Positions 1 to 6,407 of a stretch of DNA of 8,045 nucleotides are shown here, piece after piece. The position numbers and the translations under genes were made by a program. The stretch lies in the NCBI GenBank assembly GCA_023406225.1, contig JAEXWS010000154.1, positions 1-8,045 on the forward strand, in the 5' to 3' direction. Within the stretch, counting starts at the first letter, position 1; the number at the start of each line of letters is the position of its first letter. Below the pieces are notes generated by a model that was not told the origin of the DNA, made no database searches, and worked only from the letters and a program-made list of their open reading frames with translations. This DNA is from Bacillota bacterium (GTDB lineage Bacteria > Bacillota > Clostridia > Oscillospirales > Oscillospiraceae).

Positions 1-78
1 GAGGGCAAAGCCCCCGGGCACCGCCAGCAGCACCGCCAGCAGGCAGGCCAGGAACGCCCGGCCGGAAATCTTTTGCAT
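1..78 (-). CDS. N-terminal end of an exported or membrane-anchored protein (partial), possible MBOAT partner
   Basis: The first 26 codons of a leftward gene that runs off the window. The start ATG (76-78) lies 12 bases after the stop of the acyltransferase gene, and its ribosome binding site (GAGAGGAG) overlaps that stop, so the two are almost certainly translated together. The visible residues are a short basic head (MQKISGR) followed by a run of Leu, Ala and Val, which looks like a signal peptide or N-terminal membrane anchor. In Clostridia, AlgI-type MBOAT genes are commonly followed by an anchored extracytoplasmic SGNH/AlgX-like protein (DHHW family) that works with the acyltransferase. 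That identity here is an inference from gene order only, because no domain is inside the window. Confidence 0.75.
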   Translation of the reverse strand, partial: MQKISGRAFLACLLAVLLAVPGGFAL

Positions 79-90
79 GGATCGCTCCTC

Positions 91-1500
91 TCAGAACTGG
101 AAGTACAGGAAGGACCGGGTGGTGGAGCTGAGCAACCGCACGGCGGACAGCCCCAGAAGGATCAGCGCCAGGACCTTCGGCCCCCAGGCCAGCGCCGCAG
201 CGCCCACGGCCCCCCGGCGCTCCAGCCGGGCGGCGAGCCAGTTTTTCACCGGCAGGGCCGCCGGGACGGCGATCAGCCACTCCCAGGCGTATTGGCGCAG
301 GTAATAGGCCGCCTCCCCGCTCCAAAGCCCGGCGGGGGCGAAGCCGAACATGGCGGAGAGCATCCGCCCCGCCTGCCCCAGGTCCGCCGCCCGGAACAGC
401 ACCCAGCCCACGGTGATGAGCACCAGGGCGTACCCATGGCGCAAGACCCCGGGCAGCCGTTCCAGCGCCCGGCCCCAGAGGAATCTCTCCCCCATCAGCA
501 GCGCCGCGTAATACAGCCCCCAGGCCACGAAGGTCCAGGCGGAGCCGTGCCACAGCCCCGTCAGCAGCCACACCACCAGCAGATTCCACACCTGCCGTCC
601 CCGGGAGCAGCGGTTGCCGCCCAGGGGGATGTACACGTAATCCCGGAACCAGAAAGACAGCGTCCGGTGCCAGCGCCGCCAAAACTCGGCGGCGGACCGG
701 GCGAGATAGGGATAGTCGAAGTTCTCCGGCAGGCGGAAGCCGAACACCCGGCCAAGGCCCAGGGCCATGTCCGTATAGCCGGAGAAATCAAAGTAGAGCT
801 GGAGGGTGTAGGCCGCAGCGCCCAGCCAGGCGAAGCCCACCGTCAGCCGCCCGCCCGCGGCAAAGGCCGCGTTGGCCGTCTGGCCCAGGGCATCCGCCAG
901 CAAAAGCTTTTTGGCCAGGCCGAAGCAGAACCGCACCAAGCCGTCCGCCGCGTCCGCCGCCGTCTCCCGCCGGTCCTCCAGGGCCTCCGCCATGTCGCCG
1001 TAGCGCAGGATGGGACCTTGCAAAAGCTGGGGGAAAAAGGCCATGAACAGCGCCAGCCGGGGAAGGCTCCGCTGGGCGGGGACCGTCCCCCGGTACACGT
1101 CCGCCACGTAGGCGATGCCCTGGAAGGTGTAAAACGAGATGCCCGCGGGCAGCAATATCTCCGGGACGGCCAGCTCCAGGCCCAGGGCGTTCAGGTTGGC
1201 CGCCAAGAAGCCGGTGTATTTGAACCAGGCCAGCATGGCCCCATGGAGGACCACGGCGGCGGCCAGCGCAGTTTTCGCGCGGGGCCGTCCCGGCGCGGCC
1301 AGCAGGCCCCCCAGGTAGCTCACCAGGACGGACGCCGCCAGCACCGGCAGCAGCCGCAGGCCGCCCCAGGCGTAAAACGCCAGGCTGAGCAGCAGCAAAC
1401 AGCCGTTGCGGCCCGTCCGCCAGCGTGCCGGCAGCAGAAAATAGCAGAGCAGCGCCGCCGGTAAAAAGGCGAACAAAAAGGCCATGCTGCTGAAGGCCAA
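91..1500 (-). CDS. MBOAT family membrane-bound O-acyltransferase (AlgI-like)
   Basis: A 469-residue polytopic membrane protein expected to move acyl (often acetyl) groups across the membrane onto an extracellular polysaccharide or wall polymer; the substrate cannot be read from sequence. Family hallmarks are visible: MAFSSMAFLFAFLP at the N-terminus, an FYTFQGIAYVADVYRG segment near 123-138, QGPILRY at 161-167, DFSGYTDMALGLGR at 238-251, WRRWHRTLSFWFRDYVYIPL at 274-293, and TGLWHGSAWTF near 314-324, whose His318 fits the conserved MBOAT catalytic histidine. Length is normal for AlgI relatives. I chose the TTG start at 1498-1500 because it restores the MxFSSxxFLFxFLP start typical of the family; an ATG five codons in (1483-1485) is the alternative. 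The start is 6 bases after the upstream stop with only a weak AAAGAGA site, which suggests translational coupling. A closer TGATG overlap opens a different, wrong frame. Confidence 0.93.
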   Translation of the reverse strand: MAFSSMAFLFAFLPAALLCYFLLPARWRTGRNGCLLLLSLAFYAWGGLRLLPVLAASVLVSYLGGLLAAPGRPRAKTALAAAVVLHGAMLAWFKYTGFLAANLNALGLELAVPEILLPAGISFYTFQGIAYVADVYRGTVPAQRSLPRLALFMAFFPQLLQGPILRYGDMAEALEDRRETAADAADGLVRFCFGLAKKLLLADALGQTANAAFAAGGRLTVGFAWLGAAAYTLQLYFDFSGYTDMALGLGRVFGFRLPENFDYPYLARSAAEFWRRWHRTLSFWFRDYVYIPLGGNRCSRGRQVWNLLVVWLLTGLWHGSAWTFVAWGLYYAALLMGERFLWGRALERLPGVLRHGYALVLITVGWVLFRAADLGQAGRMLSAMFGFAPAGLWSGEAAYYLRQYAWEWLIAVPAALPVKNWLAARLERRGAVGAAALAWGPKVLALILLGLSAVRLLSSTTRSFLYFQF

Positions 1501-1506
1501 GGGTCA

Positions 1507-1896
1507 TCACATCTCTTTCGTCGGCATTAAGATCTCCCGCTGCACATACTTGGGCAGCTTCTCCAGGACCAGGCGGTGGGAATCCGCGCACAGCTCCCGG
1601 AGGACCGGGTCCGGCAGTCCGCCGTCCAGCAGAGCGGCGATCCAGGCGCGCTTATCGGTGTAGAAGCCGGGCAGGATCTCCGGATACCGGGCCTGGAGCA
1701 GCCCGGACCGCTCCGGCCCGCATTTCAGGTTCACCAGATCGTGTCCGCCGTAAATGCGGTACTTTGGGTCCGGGGAGCACACGGCGGCAAACAGCCTGCC
1801 CCGGATCATATAGCGGAACCACTGCCACTCCGGCTTATAGTCCTTCTCCGCCCCGGGAAGGGACAAAAGGTATGCGTCCAGCCATTCATAGCGCAT
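1507..1896 (-). CDS. MmcQ/YjbR family protein
   Basis: A 129-residue protein of the MmcQ/YjbR family, small single-domain proteins with a CyaY-like (double-wing) fold often annotated as DNA-binding; the cellular role is not established. The family pattern is clear: an N-terminal helix ending in LSLPGAEKDY (11-20), the strand pair around MIRGRLFAAV (30-39), then DLVNLKCGPE (53-62), RYPEILPGFYTDKRAWIAAL (70-89) and a C-terminal helix ending in VLEKLPK (110-116). The open frame extends upstream, but the ATG at 1894-1896 is chosen because a textbook AAGGAGG site (1904-1910) sits 7 bases before it and the family match begins there. The gene is 85 bases after uvrB with no clear terminator between them, and 6 bases before the MBOAT gene. 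Confidence 0.9.
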   Translation of the reverse strand: MRYEWLDAYLLSLPGAEKDYKPEWQWFRYMIRGRLFAAVCSPDPKYRIYGGHDLVNLKCGPERSGLLQARYPEILPGFYTDKRAWIAALLDGGLPDPVLRELCADSHRLVLEKLPKYVQREILMPTKEM

Positions 1897-1903
1897 GAAA
1901 AGC

Positions 1904-1910
1904 CCTCCTT
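1904..1910 (-). promoter_or_regulatory. Ribosome binding site deciding the start of the MmcQ/YjbR gene
   Basis: On the minus strand this reads AAGGAGG, 7 bases before the ATG at 1894-1896. It rules out the longer upstream frame, which has no such signal and whose extra residues do not resemble the family. Confidence 0.85.
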
Positions 1911-1981
1911 TTCGCAGCGCGGCGCCCCGTTTCCCGGCCGGAACATATGCGCAGACCGCCCGCCACGGCGGCAAAGCATGC

Positions 1982-3952
1982 TCACTTGGCCCCCCGCAGC
2001 TCGATGATCCGGTCCCGCAGCACGGCGGCGTATTCAAATTCCAGCATCTTGCTGGCTTCCTTCATTTCCTTTTCCAGCTTGGCGATCTCCGCCTCCCGCT
2101 CCCGGTCGGTCATTTTGGTCCGGCGCTCCCGGCTCTTGCGGGTATCCTCCTCGGCCTTGGAGATCTCCAGCACCTCCCGGACGCCCTTGATGATGGTCCT
2201 GGGGACGATGCCGTGCTCTTTGTTGTAGGCGTCCTGGATGGCGCGGCGGCGCTCCGTCTCGCTAAGAGCCGCCCGCATGGAGGGCGTGATCTCGTCGGCG
2301 TACATGACCACCAGGCCCTCCGCGTTCCGGGCGGCCCGGCCGATGGTCTGGATAAGGGAGGTCTCGGACCGGAGGAAGCCCTCCTTGTCCGCGTCCAGGA
2401 TCGCCACCAGGCTGACCTCCGGCAGGTCCAGGCCCTCCCGCAGGAGGTTGATGCCCACCAACACGTCAAACTCGCCCAGCCGCAGGTCCCGGATGATCTC
2501 CATCCGCTCGATGGTCTCCACGTCCGCGTGCATATACCGCACCCGGATGCCCGCGTTTTTGAAATACTCCGTCAGGTCCTCGGCCATTTTTTTGGTGAGG
2601 GTGGTCACCAGCACCCGCTCGTTTTTCGCGGAGCGGGCGCGGATCTCCTCCATCAAATCGTCGATCTGGCCGGTGACGGGCCGCACCTCCACCCGGGGGT
2701 CCAGCAGGCCCGTGGGCCGGATCACCTGCTCCACCACCTGGTCCGCCCGCTCCCGCTCATAGGGTCCGGGGGTGGCCGAGACGAACACCGCCTGGCCCAC
2801 CTTCTCCTCGAACTCCTCGAATTTCAGCGGGCGGTTGTCATAGGCGCAGGGCAGGCGGAAGCCGTATTTCACCAGGGAGTCCTTCCGGGCGTGGTCGCCG
2901 TTGTACATGGCCCGGACCTGGGGCAGCGTCACGTGGCTCTCGTCCACGAACAGCAGAAAATCGTCCGGAAAGAAGTCGATGAGCGTCATGGGCGCGGACC
3001 CGGCGGGCCGGTCGGAGATGATGCGGGAGTAATTCTCAATGCCGGAGCAGTAGCCCAGCTCCGCCATCATCTCCATGTCGTACTCCGTCCGCTGGCGGAC
3101 CCGCTGGGCCTCCACAAGCTGGCCGTTGTCCGTGAACACGCGGACCTGCTCCTCCATCTCCCGGCGGATCTCACCGATGGCGGCGTCCATTTTTTCCTTG
3201 GTGGTGACGTAATGGCTGGCGGGATAGATGGCGATGTGGTTCAGCACCCGGTTCACGCTGCCGGTGAGCGGCGCAAACTCGCTGATCCGCTCGATCTCGT
3301 CCCCGAAAAATTCCACCCGGATGGCCTTGTCCTTATAGTAGGCGGGATAGATCTCCACCGTGTCGCCCCGGACCCGGAACATGTTCCGCTCAAAGGCGAC
3401 GTCGTTGCGCTCATAGCGGATCTCCACCAGGCGGTGCAGCAGTTCGTCCCGGTCCCATTGGGCCCCAGTCCGCAGGGAGACCACCAGGTTCGCAAAGTCG
3501 TCCGGCTCGCCCAGGCCGTAAATGCAGGAGACGGAGGAAACCACGATCACGTCCCGCCGCTCCAGCAAAGCGCAGGTGGCGGAGAGCCGCAGGCGGTCGA
3601 TCTCGTCGTTGGTGGAGGCGTCCTTGGCGATGTAGGTGTCCGTATGGGGGATATAGGCCTCCGGCTGGTAGTAATCATAGTAGCTGACGAAATTCTCCAC
3701 CGCGTTGTTTGGGAAGAACTCCTTGAACTCGGCGCAGAGCTGGGCGGCCAGGGTCTTGTTGTGGGCCAGCACCAGGGTCGGCCGCTGGACCTGCTCGATG
3801 ACCTTGGCCATGGTGAAGGTCTTGCCGGAGCCGGTGACGCCCAGGAGCACCTGCTCCTTCAGCCCGTCCTCGATCCCCCGGGCCAGCTTCCCGATGGCCT
3901 CCGGCTGGTCGCCGGAGGGCTCGTATTCAGAAACGACTTGAAATTTCGGCAT
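1982..3952 (-). CDS. uvrB: UvrABC system protein B (excinuclease subunit, helicase)
   Basis: UvrB, 656 residues, the damage-verifying helicase-like subunit of cytoplasmic nucleotide excision repair; it is loaded by UvrA and recruits UvrC. Seen in order: the start MPKFQVVSEYEPSGDQPEAI, Walker A GVTGSGKT (38-45), the beta-hairpin region YYDYYQPEAYIPHTDTY (91-107), the motif II equivalent DESH (337-340), SATPG (392-396), the helicase motif VI region QTIGRAARN (535-543), and a C-terminal UVR domain (about 620-656) that binds UvrC. Length is normal for the family. The frame extends ten codons upstream, but the ATG at 3950-3952 is chosen because the family begins there and a GGAG site lies 7 bases before it. 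It has its own promoter with a candidate LexA box. uvrA does not follow, unlike the uvrBA order of Bacillus; the next gene is the MmcQ/YjbR protein. Confidence 0.98.
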   Translation of the reverse strand: MPKFQVVSEYEPSGDQPEAIGKLARGIEDGLKEQVLLGVTGSGKTFTMAKVIEQVQRPTLVLAHNKTLAAQLCAEFKEFFPNNAVENFVSYYDYYQPEAYIPHTDTYIAKDASTNDEIDRLRLSATCALLERRDVIVVSSVSCIYGLGEPDDFANLVVSLRTGAQWDRDELLHRLVEIRYERNDVAFERNMFRVRGDTVEIYPAYYKDKAIRVEFFGDEIERISEFAPLTGSVNRVLNHIAIYPASHYVTTKEKMDAAIGEIRREMEEQVRVFTDNGQLVEAQRVRQRTEYDMEMMAELGYCSGIENYSRIISDRPAGSAPMTLIDFFPDDFLLFVDESHVTLPQVRAMYNGDHARKDSLVKYGFRLPCAYDNRPLKFEEFEEKVGQAVFVSATPGPYERERADQVVEQVIRPTGLLDPRVEVRPVTGQIDDLMEEIRARSAKNERVLVTTLTKKMAEDLTEYFKNAGIRVRYMHADVETIERMEIIRDLRLGEFDVLVGINLLREGLDLPEVSLVAILDADKEGFLRSETSLIQTIGRAARNAEGLVVMYADEITPSMRAALSETERRRAIQDAYNKEHGIVPRTIIKGVREVLEISKAEEDTRKSRERRTKMTDREREAEIAKLEKEMKEASKMLEFEYAAVLRDRIIELRGAK

Positions 3953-4001
3953 ATTCTTTCTCCATACGGCTGTTTGAAGCACATCTCATCCCGTCACGCA
4001 G

Positions 4002-4030
4002 AGCATACCACAGCCGGCGCAAAAATGCAA
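4002..4030 (-). promoter_or_regulatory. Candidate sigma-A promoter of uvrB
   Basis: Read on the minus strand: a -35 element TTGCAT (4025-4030), a 17-base spacer and a -10 element TATGCT (4002-4007), about 50 bases before the uvrB start. Each hexamer is only a partial match to TTGACA/TATAAT, but the spacing is ideal and it lies in the only intergenic gap between radC and uvrB. It overlaps the candidate LexA box. Confidence 0.55.
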
Positions 4031-4040
4031 CATCTGTTCT
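4027..4040 (-). promoter_or_regulatory. Candidate LexA/DinR (SOS) box controlling uvrB
   Basis: The minus strand reads AGAACAGATGTTGC. Against the Bacillus-type SOS consensus CGAACRNRYGTTYC it matches 12 of 14 positions, including the full GAAC half-site; the mismatches are the first base and the pyrimidine of the second half-site (GTTG instead of GTTC). It overlaps the -35 element of the uvrB promoter and the last bases of radC including its stop codon. uvrB is a classic SOS gene in Firmicutes, so position and gene agree with repression by LexA until DNA damage. Confidence 0.55.
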
Positions 4041-4716
4041 ATTTTATCAGGTAGCCGGATTCCGCCAGGGACACGAAGTCTCCGTCGGCCACAATGATGT
4101 GGTCCACCAGCTCCACTTCCAGCGGCTTCAGCGCAGCCAGGACCCGGTCGGTGGTCAGGTAGTCGTCCTGGGAGGGCAGCGCCACGCCGCTGGGGTGATT
4201 GTGCGCCAAAACCACCGCGCTGGCGGAGCTGATGACGGCGTTTTCCACCACGGCGCGGATGTTCAGGTCCACCGAGGACACGCCGCCCTCGGTCAGCCGC
4301 TTGCAGGTCAGCAGTTTTCCCTTCCGGTCCAGGCACAATTGATAGATCACTTCGTTTCTCTCGCCCTCGAAGCGGTCCAGCAGATACGCGCCCACCTTTT
4401 CCGCGGAGTTCAGCACCGTTTCCTGTCCGGCCTCCGCCAGCCGGGCCTTCTGGCACAGCTTGGGGACCAGCCGCAGCAGCAGCGCCGCATGCTCCCCCAC
4501 CCCGGGCACCTTTTGCAGGTCCTCCACCGGGGCGGACAGCACCGCGGAGAGCGATCCGTACCGTTCGATCAGCAGATGGGCCGTCTCGTTGGTGTCCCGG
4601 CGGGGGATGGCATAATACAGCAGCAGCTCCAGCGCCTCGTGGTCCGCAAACGGCTCAAGGCCGCCGACCAAAAAACGGCGGCGCATCTTTTCCCGGTGGC
4701 CGTCATGAATGCCCAC
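4039..4716 (-). CDS. radC: RadC family protein (JAMM/MPN+ domain)
   Basis: A 225-residue RadC-family protein. Seen: the family start GIHDGHREKMRRRFL (2-16), FADHEALELLLYYAIPRRDT (23-42), a helix-hairpin-helix KVPGVG (69-74) of the DNA-binding type, and a C-terminal JAMM domain with a candidate Glu (E122) and the metal motif HNHPSG (172-177), giving H172, H174 and D185 in the H-x-H-x10-D arrangement of zinc-dependent JAMM enzymes. The historical link to DNA repair is disputed and the biochemical role is unsettled. The frame can be read back to a TTG at 4801-4803, but I chose the GTG at 4714-4716: a GGAGGTGA site precedes it directly, the family similarity begins there, and the upstream TTG is the -35 box of the gene's own promoter. 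The stop is TAG at 4039-4041, 86 bases before uvrB. Confidence 0.93.
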   Translation of the reverse strand: MGIHDGHREKMRRRFLVGGLEPFADHEALELLLYYAIPRRDTNETAHLLIERYGSLSAVLSAPVEDLQKVPGVGEHAALLLRLVPKLCQKARLAEAGQETVLNSAEKVGAYLLDRFEGERNEVIYQLCLDRKGKLLTCKRLTEGGVSSVDLNIRAVVENAVISSASAVVLAHNHPSGVALPSQDDYLTTDRVLAALKPLEVELVDHIIVADGDFVSLAESGYLIK

Positions 4717-4720
4717 CGTC

Positions 4721-4728
4721 TCACCTCC
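4721..4728 (-). promoter_or_regulatory. Ribosome binding site deciding the GTG start of radC
   Basis: Minus strand reads GGAGGTGA, a full-length complement to the 3' end of 16S rRNA, with the GGAGG core 7 bases before the GTG at 4714-4716. It is the strongest start signal in the region. Confidence 0.88.
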
Positions 4729-4774
4729 CAGGCGGCCCAAAAGGGCCTGATCCTCCCTATTATCGGAGTATTTT

Positions 4775-4803
4775 ATTATACCACTCTTCGGTTTCGCCTT
4801 CAA
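4775..4803 (-). promoter_or_regulatory. Sigma-A promoter of radC
   Basis: Minus strand reads TTGAAG (-35, 4798-4803), a 17-base spacer, then a perfect TATAAT (-10, 4775-4780). The transcript should begin near 4768, leaving a leader of about 50 bases before the GTG start. The promoter lies inside what a naive longest-frame call would treat as the first 10 codons of radC. Confidence 0.85.
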
Positions 4804-4869
4804 GTGCGATTCCCGTTTCCCCTGTTATCCGCCATTTTGAATTATGGACGCCGATCTTTGAATCCACTC

Positions 4870-4898
4870 TTGAATTTTCATAAAATATCTTGTATAAT
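4870..4898 (+). promoter_or_regulatory. Sigma-A promoter of the tRNA-Leu gene
   Basis: TTGAAT (-35, 4870-4875), a 17-base spacer and a perfect TATAAT (-10, 4893-4898), ending 17 bases before the mature tRNA 5' end. It is divergent from the radC promoter, with 66 bases between the two -35 elements. Confidence 0.88.
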
Positions 4899-4915
4899 AA
4901 ACAGGCATCAAAAAA

Positions 4916-5001
4916 GCCGGTGTGATGGAATGGTAGACGTGACGGACTCAAAATCCGTTGGTGGCGACACCGTGTGGGTTCGAGTCCCACCACCGGCACC
5001 A
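4916..5001 (+). tRNA. tRNA-Leu, anticodon CAA
   Basis: A class II tRNA with all arms visible: acceptor stem GCCGGTG (4916-4922) pairs with CACCGGC (4991-4997); a short D arm; anticodon stem ACGGA/TCCGT enclosing the loop CTCAAAA, giving anticodon CAA (reads UUG, leucine); a long variable arm GGTG-GCGA-CACC, as expected for leucine; and T stem GTGGG/CCCAC around TTCGAGT. The discriminator A is followed by an encoded CCA (4999-5001). It is a single tRNA gene here, not part of a cluster, and accessory DNA begins directly after it, which fits tRNA 3' ends being common integration sites. Confidence 0.96.
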
Positions 5002-5006
5002 AATAA

Positions 5007-5062
5007 ACAAGGGTCGGAGCATTGAACAGTTTTCTTAGACTGTCTAATACTCCGACCTTTGT
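5007..5062 (+). other. 56-base long imperfect hairpin directly after the tRNA
   Basis: Arms 5007-5019 and 5050-5062 pair over 13 positions with a single G-U wobble (core GGTCGGAG/CTCCGACC). After a one-base mismatch the pairing resumes (5021-5023 with 5046-5048, a G-U at 5024/5045, another mismatch, then ACAGT 5026-5030 with ACTGT 5039-5043), closing an 8-base loop. It starts 5 bases after the encoded CCA. What follows (TTTGTCTT) is a poor U-tract, so it may be a weak first terminator, a processing signal, or a short palindromic repeat element. Confidence 0.7.
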
Positions 5063-5065
5063 CTT

Positions 5066-5113
5066 ATGCCAGAAAGCCTGATTCTATAAGGATTTCTGGC
5101 ATTTTGTGTTTTT
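5066..5113 (+). terminator. Rho-independent terminator of the tRNA-Leu transcript
   Basis: A perfect 10-base stem, ATGCCAGAAA (5066-5075) with TTTCTGGCAT (5093-5102), with further CCT/AGG pairing inside the loop, followed by TTTTGTGTTTTT. It lies 64 bases after the tRNA and is the obvious end of its transcript. Confidence 0.85.
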
Positions 5114-5175
5114 CTTTGTTTACCGTTGTGCGTTTATAAAAAACATGAAATTGGGATTCGAAAAAGAAAAATGGC

Positions 5176-6257
5176 TCGGTTTTGACCCTGCGTCTATCTT
5201 TATCCTATCTTGCTTTTCTTGGCGTCATACAGTGCTTCAAATTTGTCAGGCGTCTTGTACGCCAGTGTGCTGTGGGGCCTCTAAATGTTGTAGAAAATAA
5301 TATAGCTATCAATGCTCTCGCGGAATTGCCGCTTTGACTTGTACTAAGTAGGGTAAATCTCTTCTTGCTTCATCAAAGCAAAAAAAATTCCGCAACAGCG
5401 TTGCCATGTGGCCTGCCTGATCTGGAAAAGGACTGGGCAACCCTGTTCATGCACAACAATTTACAAAACGCCTTGGAAGTATACTGAGCCCCTTGGTCGC
5501 TGTGAAAAGTCAGCCCTTGCGGGGTTCCTCTGCTCTGAATCGCACGCTTAAAGGTTGAGGTAATCAGATAGGTACTGTTTTTAGGTGATGCTCCATGTGC
5601 ACCCGCTTTTCGGGAAAAGCGGTCCAGGATGACGCAGACATATATGTACTTCTCATTGATCTTGAAGCAGGTAACATCGCTGATCCAGACACGGTTTGGC
5701 TCTGACACTTGAAATTGCCGTTGCAGAATGTTTTGCTTTTTCTCCATCCTGATACGCTTTTGATAGTCCCGCTTAGAATTAATACTAACACTTTGCAGCC
5801 CCATTCCCCGCATAAGTTCCGCCACATATTTGGGAGAGGTGTGGATGCCCTGATCCGCCAATACGACAGCTATTTTGTTTGCGCCAAACCGTTGCCGGCT
5901 CTCATCAAAGGCCTTCTGGATATGCTCCTTCATTTCTGCCCGACGCTTGTCATAGGCAGTGACATCCTCTCTGCGAAAAATGTGGTTGTAGAATGTACCA
6001 CGGGAAACGCACAGTGCTTCGCATAAAGCATGGACGCTATATTGGCCATATAACTTGGTAAGTTCATTCAACTTATCCTGCAAAGGGACGGATGCCGTGC
6101 AATCAACCTTTTGCAGGATTTCAAGTTTCTACTCCAGCTTCTGGAGCCTTTGCTTCATCTTAATGAACTCCTGCTGACTGATCTCATAGCCAGAGTCGGT
6201 CGTCTTTATCGTGTACGGTTGAATTCAGGAATAAAACGTACTTCGTGGGTCGGTTTT
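5176..6257. mobile_element. Remnant of an IS3-family insertion sequence
   Basis: The element around the broken transposase. Both edges are uncertain: no matching terminal inverted repeats were found. The only paired feature is a direct repeat, TCGGTTTT at 5176-5183 and at 6250-6257 (GGCTCGGTTTT against GGGTCGGTTTT), used here as provisional edges. At about 1.08 kb it is shorter than a complete IS3 member, in line with loss of the 5' half of orfA. Confidence 0.55.
5200..6224 (-). pseudogene. Decayed IS3-family transposase (OrfA tail plus OrfB with DDE/rve domain)
   Basis: A continuous IS3-type reading can be followed, but it is broken. From the right it shows an OrfA-like C-terminal zipper (SGYEISQQEFIKMKQRLQKL) interrupted by TAG at 6129-6131. 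It then runs in frame into OrfB: the helical N-terminus (LYGQYSVHALCEALCVSRGT), then the DDE core ISDVTCF, HSDQGAQYTS and GNAVAEFF. Counting from a TTG at 6081-6083, the triad is D136, D196 and E232, with the expected 35 residues between the last two. Just after the Glu, in a run of eight T (A at 5380-5387), the frame shifts and hits TGA at 5373-5375. The shifted frame continues as typical OrfB (ALMKQEEIY, SKRQFRESIDSYIIFYNI, RPHSTLAYKTPDKFEALYDA) but with TAG at 5344-5346 and 5281-5283. The OrfA N-terminus is missing. It cannot make an intact transposase. Confidence 0.9.
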
Positions 6258-6265
6258 CTTTGCGC

Positions 6266-6295
6266 AAAAAAGAAGGCGCCGCTCCTTGCGGCTCC
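6266..6295 (-). terminator. Terminator-like hairpin facing left
   Basis: On the minus strand, GGAGCCGC, a 5-base loop and GCGGCGCC form 7 pairs with one mismatch, followed by TTCTTTTTT (A-run on the plus strand at 6266-6271). It would stop leftward transcription entering the IS remnant. No leftward gene lies to its right, so it may be leftover from the element or from a lost gene. Confidence 0.45.
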
Positions 6296-6407
6296 CTATG
6301 AAATATGGTAAATTGAAATCAACAATTGCATAGGAGAAACAATTCCGGATTGGAAGACCATGTTTCCCAGCTTATATGTTATGGGACCACGCTGGTCCCC
6401 TTAATAA

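Noticed and set aside
73..1464. A 463-codon plus-strand frame opposite the MBOAT gene
   Set aside because: Its product is Pro/Gln/Gly/Arg-rich shadow sequence; the minus strand encodes a clear MBOAT protein with family motifs.
1505..1507. ATG forming a TGATG overlap with the end of the MmcQ/YjbR gene
   Set aside because: It looks like a neat coupled start but opens a frame without MBOAT features. The MBOAT frame starts at TTG 1498-1500 instead.
1941..1949. GAACATATG upstream of the MmcQ/YjbR gene as a second LexA box
   Set aside because: Only one half-site matches; the second half (CGC) does not resemble GTT, and no promoter is recognisable around it.
1947..1981. GC-rich hairpin between uvrB and the MmcQ/YjbR gene as a terminator
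   Set aside because: The stem CCGC/GCGG is only four or five pairs and has no following T-run on the minus strand.
1895..4054. A 719-codon open frame on the plus strand across uvrB
   Set aside because: It is antisense to an unmistakable uvrB. In GC-rich genes the complementary frame often lacks stops; its product is low-complexity, His/Leu/Gly-rich, and matches nothing known.
6383..6399. Perfect inverted repeat GGGACCA-CGC-TGGTCCC as a terminator
   Set aside because: The 3-base loop and lack of a T-run make termination unlikely; kept only as a note in the gene-free stretch.
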